Shown: positions 1 through 5,287 of the stretch, one piece after another
Layout: every line of letters starts with the position of its first letter
Numbering within the stretch: the first letter of the stretch is position 1
Source of the DNA: a virus
Reading direction: 5' to 3' (one strand)
DNA length: 36,032 bases
Virus record (IMG/VR): IMGVR_UViG_3300028571_000057
Span: 1-36,032 of that record
Program-made: the position numbers and the translations under genes
The notes under the pieces: model-generated
What the model saw: only the letters and a program-made list of their open reading frames with translations
Told to the model about the DNA's origin: nothing
The model's database searches: none

Positions 1-1
1 G

Positions 2-145
2 TCCTTCGACCTCAAGACCGACAAGTCTGGCAAGCAGGTGATGGAAAAGAAGTCTGGATTTGCCGGTCTGAGCTTCCAGCAGCGTCTCGCGAAGAAGGCC
101 AAGGCCAAGAAGCCCCGTCTTGCAAAAGGAAAGTCTCACGGATGA
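2..145 (+). CDS. C-terminal fragment of a lysine-rich phage protein (5' end outside window)
   Basis: An open frame enters from the left edge and gives 47 residues ending in KAKAKKPRLAKGKSHG before TGA. The tail is strongly basic, which suggests a nucleic-acid-binding or disordered C-terminus, but no family can be recognised from this fragment. Its stop overlaps the next ATG as ATGA (142-145), the same coupling used throughout this phage region, which supports it being a real gene in an operon. The function is unknown. Confidence 0.55.
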   Translation, partial: SFDLKTDKSGKQVMEKKSGFAGLSFQQRLAKKAKAKKPRLAKGKSHG

Positions 146-210
146 ACCTTCACATACTGAGCTTCGCAGCAATTCTCGCCTGCCTTGCTGCTCTTTGGGG
201 GATGGATTGA
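142..210 (+). CDS. 22-aa hydrophobic micro-protein (possible)
   Basis: ATG at 142 overlaps the upstream stop (ATGA) and the frame ends at 208-210, where TGATG couples it to the next gene. The peptide starts MNLHILSFAAILACLAALWG, a single hydrophobic stretch resembling a short membrane anchor or signal peptide. The only support is the perfect overlap on both sides and the membrane-like composition. It could simply be a translational relay between flanking genes. No function can be named. Confidence 0.4.
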   Translation: MNLHILSFAAILACLAALWGMD

Positions 211-416
211 TGAGCGAACGGAATTGGCGCGAACATTGGAAAGAATCCAGTCTGGCCGATGAGTTTTGGATTGCTGTGATGGATTACGCAGAGGCTGAGC
301 GCGGCGGCCGCAAGATCGTAACGACGCCAGAGGAAGCGCAACGCATGCTTGACCTGATCGAGACGCGTTTAGAGGCTATTTTAACCGCTGTTGCTGACGA
401 AGAAAGCAAGAAATGA
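210..416 (+). CDS. Small phage hypothetical protein (68 aa)
   Basis: The start chosen is ATG at 210, which overlaps the preceding stop as TGATG. A longer version of the frame would begin upstream but would run across the preceding micro-gene. The protein begins MSERNWREHWKESSLADEFW and is acidic and helical, ending in a charged EESKK tail. It overlaps the next gene by ATGA (413-416). I do not recognise a family; it looks like one of the many small early phage proteins. Confidence 0.55.
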   Translation: MSERNWREHWKESSLADEFWIAVMDYAEAERGGRKIVTTPEEAQRMLDLIETRLEAILTAVADEESKK

Positions 417-571
417 CCCCATCCGCCGCGATAGCCGACGCCCAAGCCCGCATCGATAGCATCATTGCAGCGGGGCACACCCAATTCATAACGATCAGGG
501 CAGACACGGTGGCAACTCTGATTGCGGCCATCAAGAAAGCCGAAATCGAAGCAGCAAGGGGGAAGCAGTGA
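413..571 (+). CDS. Small phage hypothetical protein (52 aa)
   Basis: ATG at 413 overlaps the upstream stop and the frame ends at TGA 569-571, which itself overlaps the ATG of the NusG-like gene (TGATG). The product starts MTPSAAIADAQARIDSIIAA and is mostly alpha-helical, Ala/Ile rich, with a basic end. Tight coupling on both sides supports translation. No family is recognised. Its position directly before the NusG-like gene suggests co-expression with it. Confidence 0.5.
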   Translation: MTPSAAIADAQARIDSIIAAGHTQFITIRADTVATLIAAIKKAEIEAARGKQ

Positions 572-1134
572 TGTGGTTTGCTATCCGAACGACGCCAAAT
601 CGAGACTTTGCCGCTCAGATCGCAATCCAGCGCCAGGGCATTGAAACCTTCCTCCCAATCGAGATCATCCAGCGCCGCAAGCGCAAGGGCAAGATGCGGG
701 AGTTGGAGAACGTCAAGCGCGCGATCATCCGGGGGTATCTGTTCGTCCGTCTCGATAGCGTAACCGAACTGATCGACCTCGTTGCGTCAATGACCTCAAA
801 TCGCGTCATAGGCAGCCGTCTCATCCTTGACGCCGTGAAGGTCAACGGAAACGCTGGAATCGTTTCAGCAAGCGATATTGAGGCTTTGCGTGTGTACGAT
901 GGCCGTATCCTGACGCCGGACGCTCCAAAAATCTACCTTGCAGGCCAAAAAATCATCATCATGGACGGTCCAATGACCGGCACCAAGGGAAAAGTCATCA
1001 GATCGCGCAAGGGAAAGCTAACCGTCGATACGTCCCGTGGTATTATGACCGTGAACGCGGAGGCTAGAGATAGATCAGCGCAAATCCGGCATTGCGTAGC
1101 AAACGCACCATATGTGATGATGCTTACCTGCTAA
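571..1134 (+). CDS. NusG-like (NGN + KOW) transcription antitermination factor, 3' end altered by IS insertion
   Basis: Residues 1-72 resemble a NusG N-terminal domain (opening MWFAIRTTPNRDFAAQ, later RAIIRGYLFVRLD). Residues 123-165 resemble a KOW domain (AGQKIIIMDGPMTGTKGKV). NusG/RfaH-type proteins bind RNA polymerase at the clamp and control pausing and termination; a phage copy would be expected to promote read-through of phage operons. ATG 571 is preferred over the adjoining GTG 568 because it forms the TGATG overlap with the preceding gene. The IS1595-family element begins exactly at codon 173 (base 1087), so the last 15 residues (RHCVANAPYVMMLTC) are encoded by transposon DNA. Removing the element and one target copy restores an ending of Arg-Ala-stop at 4897-4905, giving a 174-aa ancestor. 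Both core domains are intact, so the protein is probably still functional. I am confident of the family, not of its exact target. Confidence 0.8.
   Translation: MWFAIRTTPNRDFAAQIAIQRQGIETFLPIEIIQRRKRKGKMRELENVKRAIIRGYLFVRLDSVTELIDLVASMTSNRVIGSRLILDAVKVNGNAGIVSASDIEALRVYDGRILTPDAPKIYLAGQKIIIMDGPMTGTKGKVIRSRKGKLTVDTSRGIMTVNAEARDRSAQIRHCVANAPYVMMLTC
1079..1086. repeat. Left target-site duplication of the IS1595-family element (CGCAAATC)
   Basis: CGCAAATC lies directly before the element and recurs directly after it at 4889-4896. Eight base pairs is the duplication length known for IS1595-family transposition. Within the NusG-like gene it forms part of the codons for Ala-Gln-Ile. Confidence 0.85.
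1087..1122 (+). repeat. Left terminal inverted repeat (36 bp)
   Basis: The sequence starts CGGCATTGCGTAGCAAACGC and ends in TGTGATGATG. It matches the reverse complement of 4853-4888 at 35 of 36 positions, the difference being A versus G at position 17. Confidence 0.88.
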
Positions 1135-1160
1135 AGTGATGAGTTGAGGTTTGATGCATC

Positions 1161-1175
1161 TGCTACGCAATGCCG
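1161..1175 (-). repeat. Internal inverted copy of the transposon tip
   Basis: TGCTACGCAATGCCG is the exact reverse complement of the outermost 15 bases of the left end (1087-1101). The match continues inward with several mismatches, consistent with a degenerate third end. Together with the left end it bounds an 89-bp stretch (1087-1175) that has transposon ends on both sides, like a miniature non-autonomous element. No matching target duplication is seen to its right. Confidence 0.7.
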
Positions 1176-1198
1176 GTAATCTTGAGGCCATAATTACG

Positions 1199-1235
1199 AA
1201 AGCCCGCCCACCAGTCATGGTAAGCGGGCTTTTTT
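1199..1235 (+). terminator. Rho-independent terminator, probably bidirectional
   Basis: A 9-bp stem, AAAGCCCGC (1199-1207) with GCGGGCTTT (1224-1232), encloses a 16-base loop and is followed by a run of T to 1235. On the + strand it would stop transcripts leaving the NusG-like gene. On the - strand it lies directly after the stop of the winged-helix passenger gene, although the T-run on that side is only three bases. Confidence 0.7.
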
Positions 1236-1240
1236 GGCTT

Positions 1241-2014
1241 CTAATTGGTTCGCGTCAAACGCTTGCGCTGTCGTTTCACATAATCTTCCAAAGCCTCAAG
1301 CAAGGCGTCGGTTACTTCTCCTCTCGCCACAACCTGCAGAGATTCGTTTGGGCTGCTTTCTTCGGAGAAGACAACACGGCTACCGGCTGGCGGGGTGGAT
1401 GTCGTTGTTGGTGGGGGCGCAGTGTAAACAGGGGCTTGTGTCCGCTCCTGTGTCTGCGGGACTGGCCGTGATGTCATTTGAATCGCTCCATCGTCTGGTT
1501 CGTCTGGAGTAGATTCTATGACGACAAGTGACCGCTCGCCCTGACTTTCGTATGCGCCTTCTTGCTGCGTGAACCGGCAAGTTTCAAGAAAACTGTTGAT
1601 TGCAGGATCAACGGCAACGTCAGAAAACCCCTGCCGCATGAGGTATGATCGGATAGCGTTTTCCGATGCAGCCCCGTCAGGAAACTTTGAACGAAGCTCT
1701 GAAAATAGCGATGGGCGGAAGGCCGCCGCATAAAGGGCAGCCTTTTTGGTCGTATCGTTTTCTGGGTGCAAGATGTCTACAGCCAGATGGGTGACGCGAA
1801 CGCCGCCCTTCCCTGCCTTTTCCACAAGGCCGTAATGCACAAGGTTTGAAAGCATCTTTCCAGAGGCCCCAGTCATGCCCGAGTAACCCATGTCCCGAAC
1901 CGCAGCATCTCTATCAATCCCATTAGTCCTGTTCGCAGTGTAAAGTTTCGCTGCGATTTCAAGGGCCTTGCCCACTGAAATGGATGGGTATCCGGGGCTT
2001 CTTACTCGGGTCAT
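1241..2014 (-). CDS. Passenger protein with winged-helix-like N-terminal region (257 aa)
   Basis: The N-terminal half has a pattern I associate with conserved hypothetical proteins of alphaproteobacteria: MTRVRSPGYPSISVGKALEI, then IDRDAAVRDMGYSGMTGASG, then a winged-helix-like segment NLVHYGLVEKAGKGGVRVT and DILHPEN (residues about 10-85). Residues about 90-150 form a second helical part. Residues 165-220 are low-complexity and Pro/Thr rich, followed by a basic helical end (DYVKRQRKRLTRTN). The start at 2014 has GGAGA upstream at a usable distance. A 9-bp dyad lies 27-53 bases upstream of the start. It probably binds DNA and may regulate itself. It is a transposon passenger; its real function is unknown. 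Confidence 0.7.
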   Translation of the reverse strand: MTRVRSPGYPSISVGKALEIAAKLYTANRTNGIDRDAAVRDMGYSGMTGASGKMLSNLVHYGLVEKAGKGGVRVTHLAVDILHPENDTTKKAALYAAAFRPSLFSELRSKFPDGAASENAIRSYLMRQGFSDVAVDPAINSFLETCRFTQQEGAYESQGERSLVVIESTPDEPDDGAIQMTSRPVPQTQERTQAPVYTAPPPTTTSTPPAGSRVVFSEESSPNESLQVVARGEVTDALLEALEDYVKRQRKRLTRTN

Positions 2015-2040
2015 AGCTACCGGTCTCCACTAGCTGCTTG

Positions 2041-2067
2041 TTTCTTGCTGATATAGATAGCAAGAAA
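2041..2067 (-). promoter_or_regulatory. Dyad operator candidate upstream of the winged-helix passenger gene
   Basis: TTTCTTGCT (2041-2049) and AGCAAGAAA (2059-2067) are perfect 9-bp inverted repeats separated by 9 AT-rich bases (GATATAGAT). The site sits 27-53 bases upstream of the reverse-strand start at 2014, where a promoter would be expected. Further TTTTCTTG-type half-sites occur just upstream (around 2080-2090 on the reverse strand). A binding site for a dimeric regulator, perhaps the gene's own product, is the simplest reading. Confidence 0.5.
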
Positions 2068-2132
2068 ACTCGCGTACTCCAAGAAAATCTTGCGGCGCGC
2101 TGTTGACTCTTAATCTTGAGTGGGTGTAGCAA

Positions 2133-2170
2133 GGAAAACGGCCCCACCCGATGACGCGGGTAAGGCCGTT
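2133..2170 (-). terminator. Hairpin, possible reverse-strand terminator
   Basis: AACGGCC (2138-2144) pairs with GGCCGTT (2164-2170), and inside that ACCCG (2146-2150) pairs with CGGGT (2157-2161), around a 6-base loop. Read on the - strand the stem is followed by TTTTCC, so it could end the transcript of the DUF6471-type gene before the winged-helix gene begins. Confidence 0.4.
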
Positions 2171-2382
2171 GTTGAGTGCTTTAGTGATGGCGTTCTGCGC
2201 TGTGCAGCACATCCGACAGTGATGATGTCGGGAGATCGGAGTATCCGGATGCCTATTTGGTGTCCGGTGCGGGAAGGGGTGACGGCCCCGACTCGCTACC
2301 TCTTAATACGGTAACGCGGGCGGGCGGCTTTGGCTGCCCGCTTCGCATTATGTAGCAGAATAACCAGAATCCGTCCAGCGAA

Positions 2383-2622
2383 TCAGGCTGATTCCACAAG
2401 ATCGTCCAATCGAACGGTTTGGCATCCAATTACAGCCAAGCTCTGCAGCAAGAAAGCTGCCGTGAATCCGCCTCGGCTGATCTTGTTCGCAATGTTGCGC
2501 TCGTTCTCTGGCAGACCTGCGGCGGTCAGCCGTTCTGCTAGGTCGCGATAGCCTAAGCCGCGACGCTTCAACTCCGCCTTCAACAACGCCTTCGCGCGTT
2601 CGGCCCATAAGTCGTCTGCCAT
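2383..2622 (-). CDS. DUF6471-type passenger protein (79 aa)
   Basis: From the ATG at 2622 the product reads MADDLWAERAKALLKAELKR, then GLGYRDLAERLTAAGLPENERNIANKISRGGFTAAFLLQSLAVIGCQTVRLDD. This pattern matches my memory of DUF6471 proteins, small HTH-like proteins of alphaproteobacteria. The YRDLAERL...NIANKISRGGF part looks like a degenerate helix-turn-helix. The start is chosen for its GAGGAAG ribosome binding site; a longer frame to 2718 would overlap the divergent transposase start. It is divergently transcribed from the transposase, so it may regulate the shared promoter region. That role is inference. Confidence 0.72.
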   Translation of the reverse strand: MADDLWAERAKALLKAELKRRGLGYRDLAERLTAAGLPENERNIANKISRGGFTAAFLLQSLAVIGCQTVRLDDLVESA

Positions 2623-2674
2623 AGCTTCCTCATCGTTCCTGACGTTAAAATCATCATATCTGATGTTTTTACCA

Positions 2675-2703
2675 TTGACAACGGTGTGAGTTATCATCAT
2701 AAA
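2675..2703 (+). promoter_or_regulatory. Promoter candidate for the transposase
   Basis: TTGACA at 2675-2680 is a perfect -35 box; 17 bases later CATAAA (2698-2703) could be the -10. Transcription would then start near 2710, after the first ATG of the frame, which favours a translation start at 2724-2736. ATCATCAT-type repeats surround the site and resemble the inner part of the terminal repeats. Confidence 0.45.
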
Positions 2704-2705
2704 CG

Positions 2706-3689
2706 ATGCTGAACACATCGAATATGGTGATGATTATGGCTACCCCCTTCCACCTGACCGCAGCAGCCCGCACGATTTCGCTTCGCGAAGTCTTCAAGAT
2801 GGGTGACGACAAGGCTTGGGAGATGTTCAAGGCCATGCGTTGGCCGGAGAACAACGGCAAGCCGGTTTGCCCCAAGTGCGGCTGCACCGAAGCCTTCGAA
2901 ATCAAAACCCGCCGCAAGCACAAGTGCAAGGCGTGCCACCATCAGTTTTCGGTCACGTCCGGCACTATCCTTGCTAGCCGCAAGATGAGCTATACGGACC
3001 TGCTGGCGGCAATCGTCATCACCGTTAATGGCGCTAAGGGTCTTTCGGCTCTCCAACTTTGCCGCGATCTGGACTGCCAGCATAAGACGGCATTCGTCCT
3101 TGCTCACAAGCTACGTGAAGCACTCGCCGCTGAAATTGCTGGCGCTGAACTGTCCGGCACGGTTGAAGTGGACGGCTGCTACATTGGTGGCAGCATCCGC
3201 CCTGCCAACGAAAAGAAGAACCGGATTGATCGTCGCCTTGCTCAGAATCAGACTGGCAAGCGCCGCGTCGTGGTCATCGCCCGCGAGCGCAATGGCCGGA
3301 CTATGACGACCGTGACCAAAACGGAAGCTCAAGGCGTTGCCTTCGTGAAGGCGGTCGTCAACCCGAACAGCATCGTTCACGCCGACGAAGCTTCGCACTG
3401 GGATGCACTGCACGCTAAGTTCGCGACCATGCGCATCAACCATCAGGTCGCCTACAGCCTGAACGGCGCCTGTACGAACCAAGCGGAAAGCTTTTTAGCT
3501 CGCCTGCGGCGGATGATTGATGGTCAACATCACCACGTTAGCCCGCAACACCTTCATGCCTACGCCGCCCATGCCGCTTGGATGGAAGACAACCGCCGCA
3601 CGGACAACGGCGGACTGACTACGAAGGCGCTTGGCCTTGCTATGTCTCACCCGGTCAGCCGGACATGGAAGGGGTATTGGCAGCGTTAA
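2706..3689 (+). CDS. IS1595-family (ISXO2-like) transposase
   Basis: The protein has an N-terminal zinc ribbon (CPKCGC, residues 55-60, and CKACHHQFS, about 73-81). It then has an ISXO2-type catalytic domain: VEVDGCYIGG near residue 157 (first Asp), HADEASHWD near 226 (second Asp), and NQAESFLARLRRMIDG followed by the HHHVSPQHLHAYAAHAAW block in the C-terminal third. Its 327-aa length is normal for the family and no frame disruption is seen, so it looks active. It catalyses cut-and-paste or replicative movement of the element using the 36-bp ends. The true start is uncertain: ATGs at 2706, 2724, 2730 and 2736 are all in frame, none has a good ribosome binding site, and the predicted promoter favours 2736 (MATPFHLTAAART). 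Its stop overlaps the stop of the convergent gene at 3686. Confidence 0.92.
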   Translation: MLNTSNMVMIMATPFHLTAAARTISLREVFKMGDDKAWEMFKAMRWPENNGKPVCPKCGCTEAFEIKTRRKHKCKACHHQFSVTSGTILASRKMSYTDLLAAIVITVNGAKGLSALQLCRDLDCQHKTAFVLAHKLREALAAEIAGAELSGTVEVDGCYIGGSIRPANEKKNRIDRRLAQNQTGKRRVVVIARERNGRTMTTVTKTEAQGVAFVKAVVNPNSIVHADEASHWDALHAKFATMRINHQVAYSLNGACTNQAESFLARLRRMIDGQHHHVSPQHLHAYAAHAAWMEDNRRTDNGGLTTKALGLAMSHPVSRTWKGYWQR

Positions 3690-3916
3690 TCGCCACTGTT
3701 CCATTCTGGAGGCATTGTCTTGGATATGACACCTTCCAGAAGGCGACGAAACTCCCAGTCATCGTAGCGACCGCCGTCGTGCATAAGCGTAAACGGTTCA
3801 CCCCAGCCAGTTTCCCAAAGGTCAACACCGTCGCAAATAGTGCCGAGCAACCTACAACCGTAGGGCTCTAGCTTCTTCTGCATTTGCTGGAGAGAGAAAA
3901 GGCGGATTGCTATCAT
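3686..3916 (-). CDS. Small passenger protein following the HicB-like gene, candidate toxin partner (76 aa)
   Basis: The product begins MIAIRLFSLQQMQKKLEPYG and contains CDGVDLWETGWGEPFTLMHDGG, ending in an acidic tail. It lies 12 bases after the HicB-like gene in the same direction, an arrangement typical of two-gene toxin-antitoxin loci with the antitoxin first. I do not see the canonical HicA Gly-Ser-His-His motif, so calling it HicA would go too far. Its size and conserved-looking aromatic/Asp residues fit a small toxin or modulator. It converges on and overlaps the transposase stop by four bases. Confidence 0.5.
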   Translation of the reverse strand: MIAIRLFSLQQMQKKLEPYGCRLLGTICDGVDLWETGWGEPFTLMHDGGRYDDWEFRRLLEGVISKTMPPEWNSGD

Positions 3917-3928
3917 TCCGCCATCGTA

Positions 3929-4225
3929 CTAGGCAGCAATCGCCATCTCAACAACGAATTTCTCGTGCTGCACATGCATATCCACAAGTCGCGGACTTGG
4001 TTTTTTCAGCAATCCGTCTAGCGACGTCGTCGCGTGCACGGTAACCGACGTTAAGCCCTTGTGTTCAAAGAGAGCTTGAATTGCAGGCGCGATGCTTCTT
4101 AAAACCTTGGCCCGGTCTTGGCCAGATAAGATCAGTCCTGGGAGGTCGTCGCTAAATACGCGAAGCCCAGCATCGTCGCGATCTTCAATCGTCACGGAGA
4201 CGACTGCAAATGTTTGGCGTGTCAT
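3929..4225 (-). CDS. HicB-like antitoxin-type protein (98 aa)
   Basis: From ATG 4225 the product reads MTRQTFAVVSVTIEDRDDAG, then LRVFSDDLPGLILSGQDRAKVLRSIAPAIQALFEHKG. This is the HicB/DUF1902-type layout: a beta strand, an Asp-rich turn, a 'D(L/I)PGL' strand and a long helix. The usual C-terminal HTH or ribbon-helix-helix is not obvious; the tail instead ends VDMHVQHEKFVVEMAIAA. The start is chosen for its GGAGCC ribosome binding site; the frame could extend upstream to a TTG at 4330 but that has no support. With the following 76-aa gene it forms a candidate toxin-antitoxin pair that could stabilise the transposon. Confidence 0.55.
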   Translation of the reverse strand: MTRQTFAVVSVTIEDRDDAGLRVFSDDLPGLILSGQDRAKVLRSIAPAIQALFEHKGLTSVTVHATTSLDGLLKKPSPRLVDMHVQHEKFVVEMAIAA

Positions 4226-4382
4226 GTTGGCTCCATTGGGTATCAACGCACCACTACGCGCGCGAATCGCTAACTCGAAGTTAACGGAAGACCCTGAAAA
4301 GAGATTCGTTCCAATCCTGTCAAGCGTCAAGTTAATTTAAGGTCGTTAACGTCGATTTTGGGCTGTCGTGTCGTTAATGGCG
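4226..4382. other. Non-coding gap between passenger genes
   Basis: No supported gene. On the reverse strand two TTGAC boxes occur in tandem (TTGACG at 4330-4325 and TTGACA at 4323-4318), upstream of the HicB-like gene, but no convincing -10 box follows at the right distance. GTTAAC-type repeats are present. Confidence 0.3.
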
Positions 4383-4820
4383 TTAGCCGACTATCTTCCA
4401 ACTAAGGTTGCTGGCGTGCCCGAGGCTTTCCGCGAACCCTTGCCGACGGAGCAACTTGAGCGACTTACCAACCCGCTTCACGATATCATTCCGCAAGCGC
4501 CGGTCCCGCGCGTCCTTGCCTTCCAGCCCTATGAGTTTTACGGCTAACTCTCTGCTGGTGACGGGGGCGGTTGCCTTCCGCAGTTCGTCAATGAGCCAAC
4601 AACGAAGCTCGTTCCTCGCAAACATAATGATGCGGTTAGAGCGCGGCTGTACGCCCTTCAGGGCGCCATCGTAGCCGAGCGCGACCAAAACCCGGTCTAG
4701 CGCCTCAACGTCATTGCCAACGACCGCCATAGCCTCCCTAAGCCTTTGGGCTTCACCCATCAGTTCAGAGCGCTTGCGGAGTAATCCACTGATCGTATTG
4801 TCGTAGCCGTCTTGTGCCAT
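4383..4820 (-). CDS. Coiled-coil / winged-helix conserved hypothetical passenger protein (145 aa)
   Basis: Residues 8-45 (SGLLRKRSELMGEAQRLREA and on through EALDRVLVALGYDG) look like a coiled coil. Residues 60-145 look like a winged-helix domain: ARNELRCWLIDELRKATAPV, TSRELAVKLIGLEGKDARDR, then KRVGKSLKLLRRQGFAE and a wing-like SLGHASNLSWKI. I recognise this as a conserved hypothetical of alphaproteobacterial mobile DNA but know no assigned function. It is the outermost passenger, only about 30 bases from the right transposon end. A TGATGATG...CATCATCG dyad at 4843-4859 lies between its start and the right repeat and may be its control site. Confidence 0.7.
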   Translation of the reverse strand: MAQDGYDNTISGLLRKRSELMGEAQRLREAMAVVGNDVEALDRVLVALGYDGALKGVQPRSNRIIMFARNELRCWLIDELRKATAPVTSRELAVKLIGLEGKDARDRRLRNDIVKRVGKSLKLLRRQGFAESLGHASNLSWKIVG

Positions 4821-4842
4821 CCGGCACGCTTATCACAACTAA

Positions 4843-4859
4843 CGATGATGTTCATCATC
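4843..4859. promoter_or_regulatory. Dyad next to the right transposon end
   Basis: CGATGATG / TTCATCATC forms an almost perfect palindrome (CGATGATG-T-TCATCATCA) immediately inside and partly overlapping the right terminal repeat. It lies upstream of the reverse-strand gene that starts at 4820. It may be an operator or transposase-binding site; only the symmetry is visible. Confidence 0.35.
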
Positions 4860-4888
4860 ACATATGGTGCGCTTGCTACGCAATGCCG
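4853..4888 (-). repeat. Right terminal inverted repeat (36 bp)
   Basis: The reverse complement starts CGGCATTGCGTAGCAAGCGC and continues CACCATATGTGATGATG, 35/36 identical to the left end. It ends at 4888, directly before the second target copy. Confidence 0.88.
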
Positions 4889-4896
4889 CGCAAATC
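4889..4896. repeat. Right target-site duplication (CGCAAATC)
   Basis: It is identical to 1079-1086. Joining 1086 to 4897 restores the reading frame of the NusG-like gene to Arg-Ala-TAA (stop at 4903-4905). Confidence 0.85.
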
Positions 4897-5074
4897 AGAG
4901 CGTAAGTTCGCCTAAGTGTTGACCATCGCGACCAAATCAGCGAAAGTAAACCAAATCCCGTAGCGTTGTAATTGCGTGTGGCGTCCGTTGGCCTACCCAT
5001 TTGGGATGTGTGCCCGGCCACTGTGGCTTCACCGCGCTTGCGGTCTGAGGCTGTGCGATGGAGGCGTGTGCCTG

Positions 5075-5287
5075 ATGATGTTCCGGTTTTCTAATGAAGA
5101 ACATGGCACCTATGTGCGAACCATGGATGATGTAGGTTCTCTCCTTGGGTTGCGTGACGGCGACGGGATCAAGTTTGTACCCCATGGGTACACAAAACGT
5201 GATGGCGTCACAGAGAAGGTGTTCGCTGCCACTGATGGTGATAAAATAATTGGCCACCTTCATGCGCTGTGGAGCGTTGACGCTTGA
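5075..5287 (+). CDS. Small phage hypothetical protein (70 aa)
   Basis: The product from ATG 5075 begins MMFRFSNEEHGTYVRTMDDV and continues GSLLGLRDGDGIKFVPHG with a regular beta/alpha-like pattern, ending HALWSVDA. The open frame extends upstream to 4976, but that part is Trp/Cys/Arg rich and unlike a real N-terminus. GGAGG lies about ten bases before the chosen ATG. It is the first gene of the resumed phage sequence after the transposon, originally just downstream of the NusG-like gene. No family is recognised. Confidence 0.55.
   Translation: MMFRFSNEEHGTYVRTMDDVGSLLGLRDGDGIKFVPHGYTKRDGVTEKVFAATDGDKIIGHLHALWSVDA

Larger units (their letters stand above)
2015..2382. other. Intergenic stretch inside the transposon, no supported gene
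   Basis: No convincing coding frame is seen here. Besides the dyad at 2041-2067 it contains a hairpin at 2138-2170, a small stem at 2213-2231 (CCGACA / TGTCGG) and a GC-rich stem at 2320-2341 (GCGGGC / GCCCGC). The short + strand frame at 2120-2314 has no ribosome binding site and no recognisable product. Confidence 0.5.
1087..4888 (+). mobile_element. IS1595-family transposon with passenger genes (3802 bp)
   Basis: The ends are 36-bp inverted repeats starting CGGCATTGCGTAGCAA and differing at one position, flanked by the 8-bp duplication CGCAAATC. The element holds a zinc-ribbon DDE-type transposase (2706-3689) plus at least five passenger frames, all on the reverse strand: a winged-helix-type protein, a DUF6471-type protein, a small partner protein, a HicB-like protein and a coiled-coil/winged-helix protein. 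Passenger genes are known in several IS1595 subgroups. The near-perfect ends and exact target duplication indicate recent insertion. The target is the last codons of a phage NusG-like gene. Confidence 0.85.

Noticed and set aside
2120-2314. 64-codon + strand frame inside the transposon gap
   Set aside because: No ribosome binding site, it spans hairpins on both sides, and its product has no recognisable pattern.
2304-2323. TAATACGGTAACGCGGG resembling the first bases of a T7 RNA polymerase promoter
   Set aside because: Only the first seven bases match, it lies in transposon DNA, and no similar copies were seen before phage genes.
4226-4330. Upstream extension of the HicB-like gene to a TTG start
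   Set aside because: The extension has no ribosome binding site and covers the likely promoter; ATG 4225 has a good GGAG.
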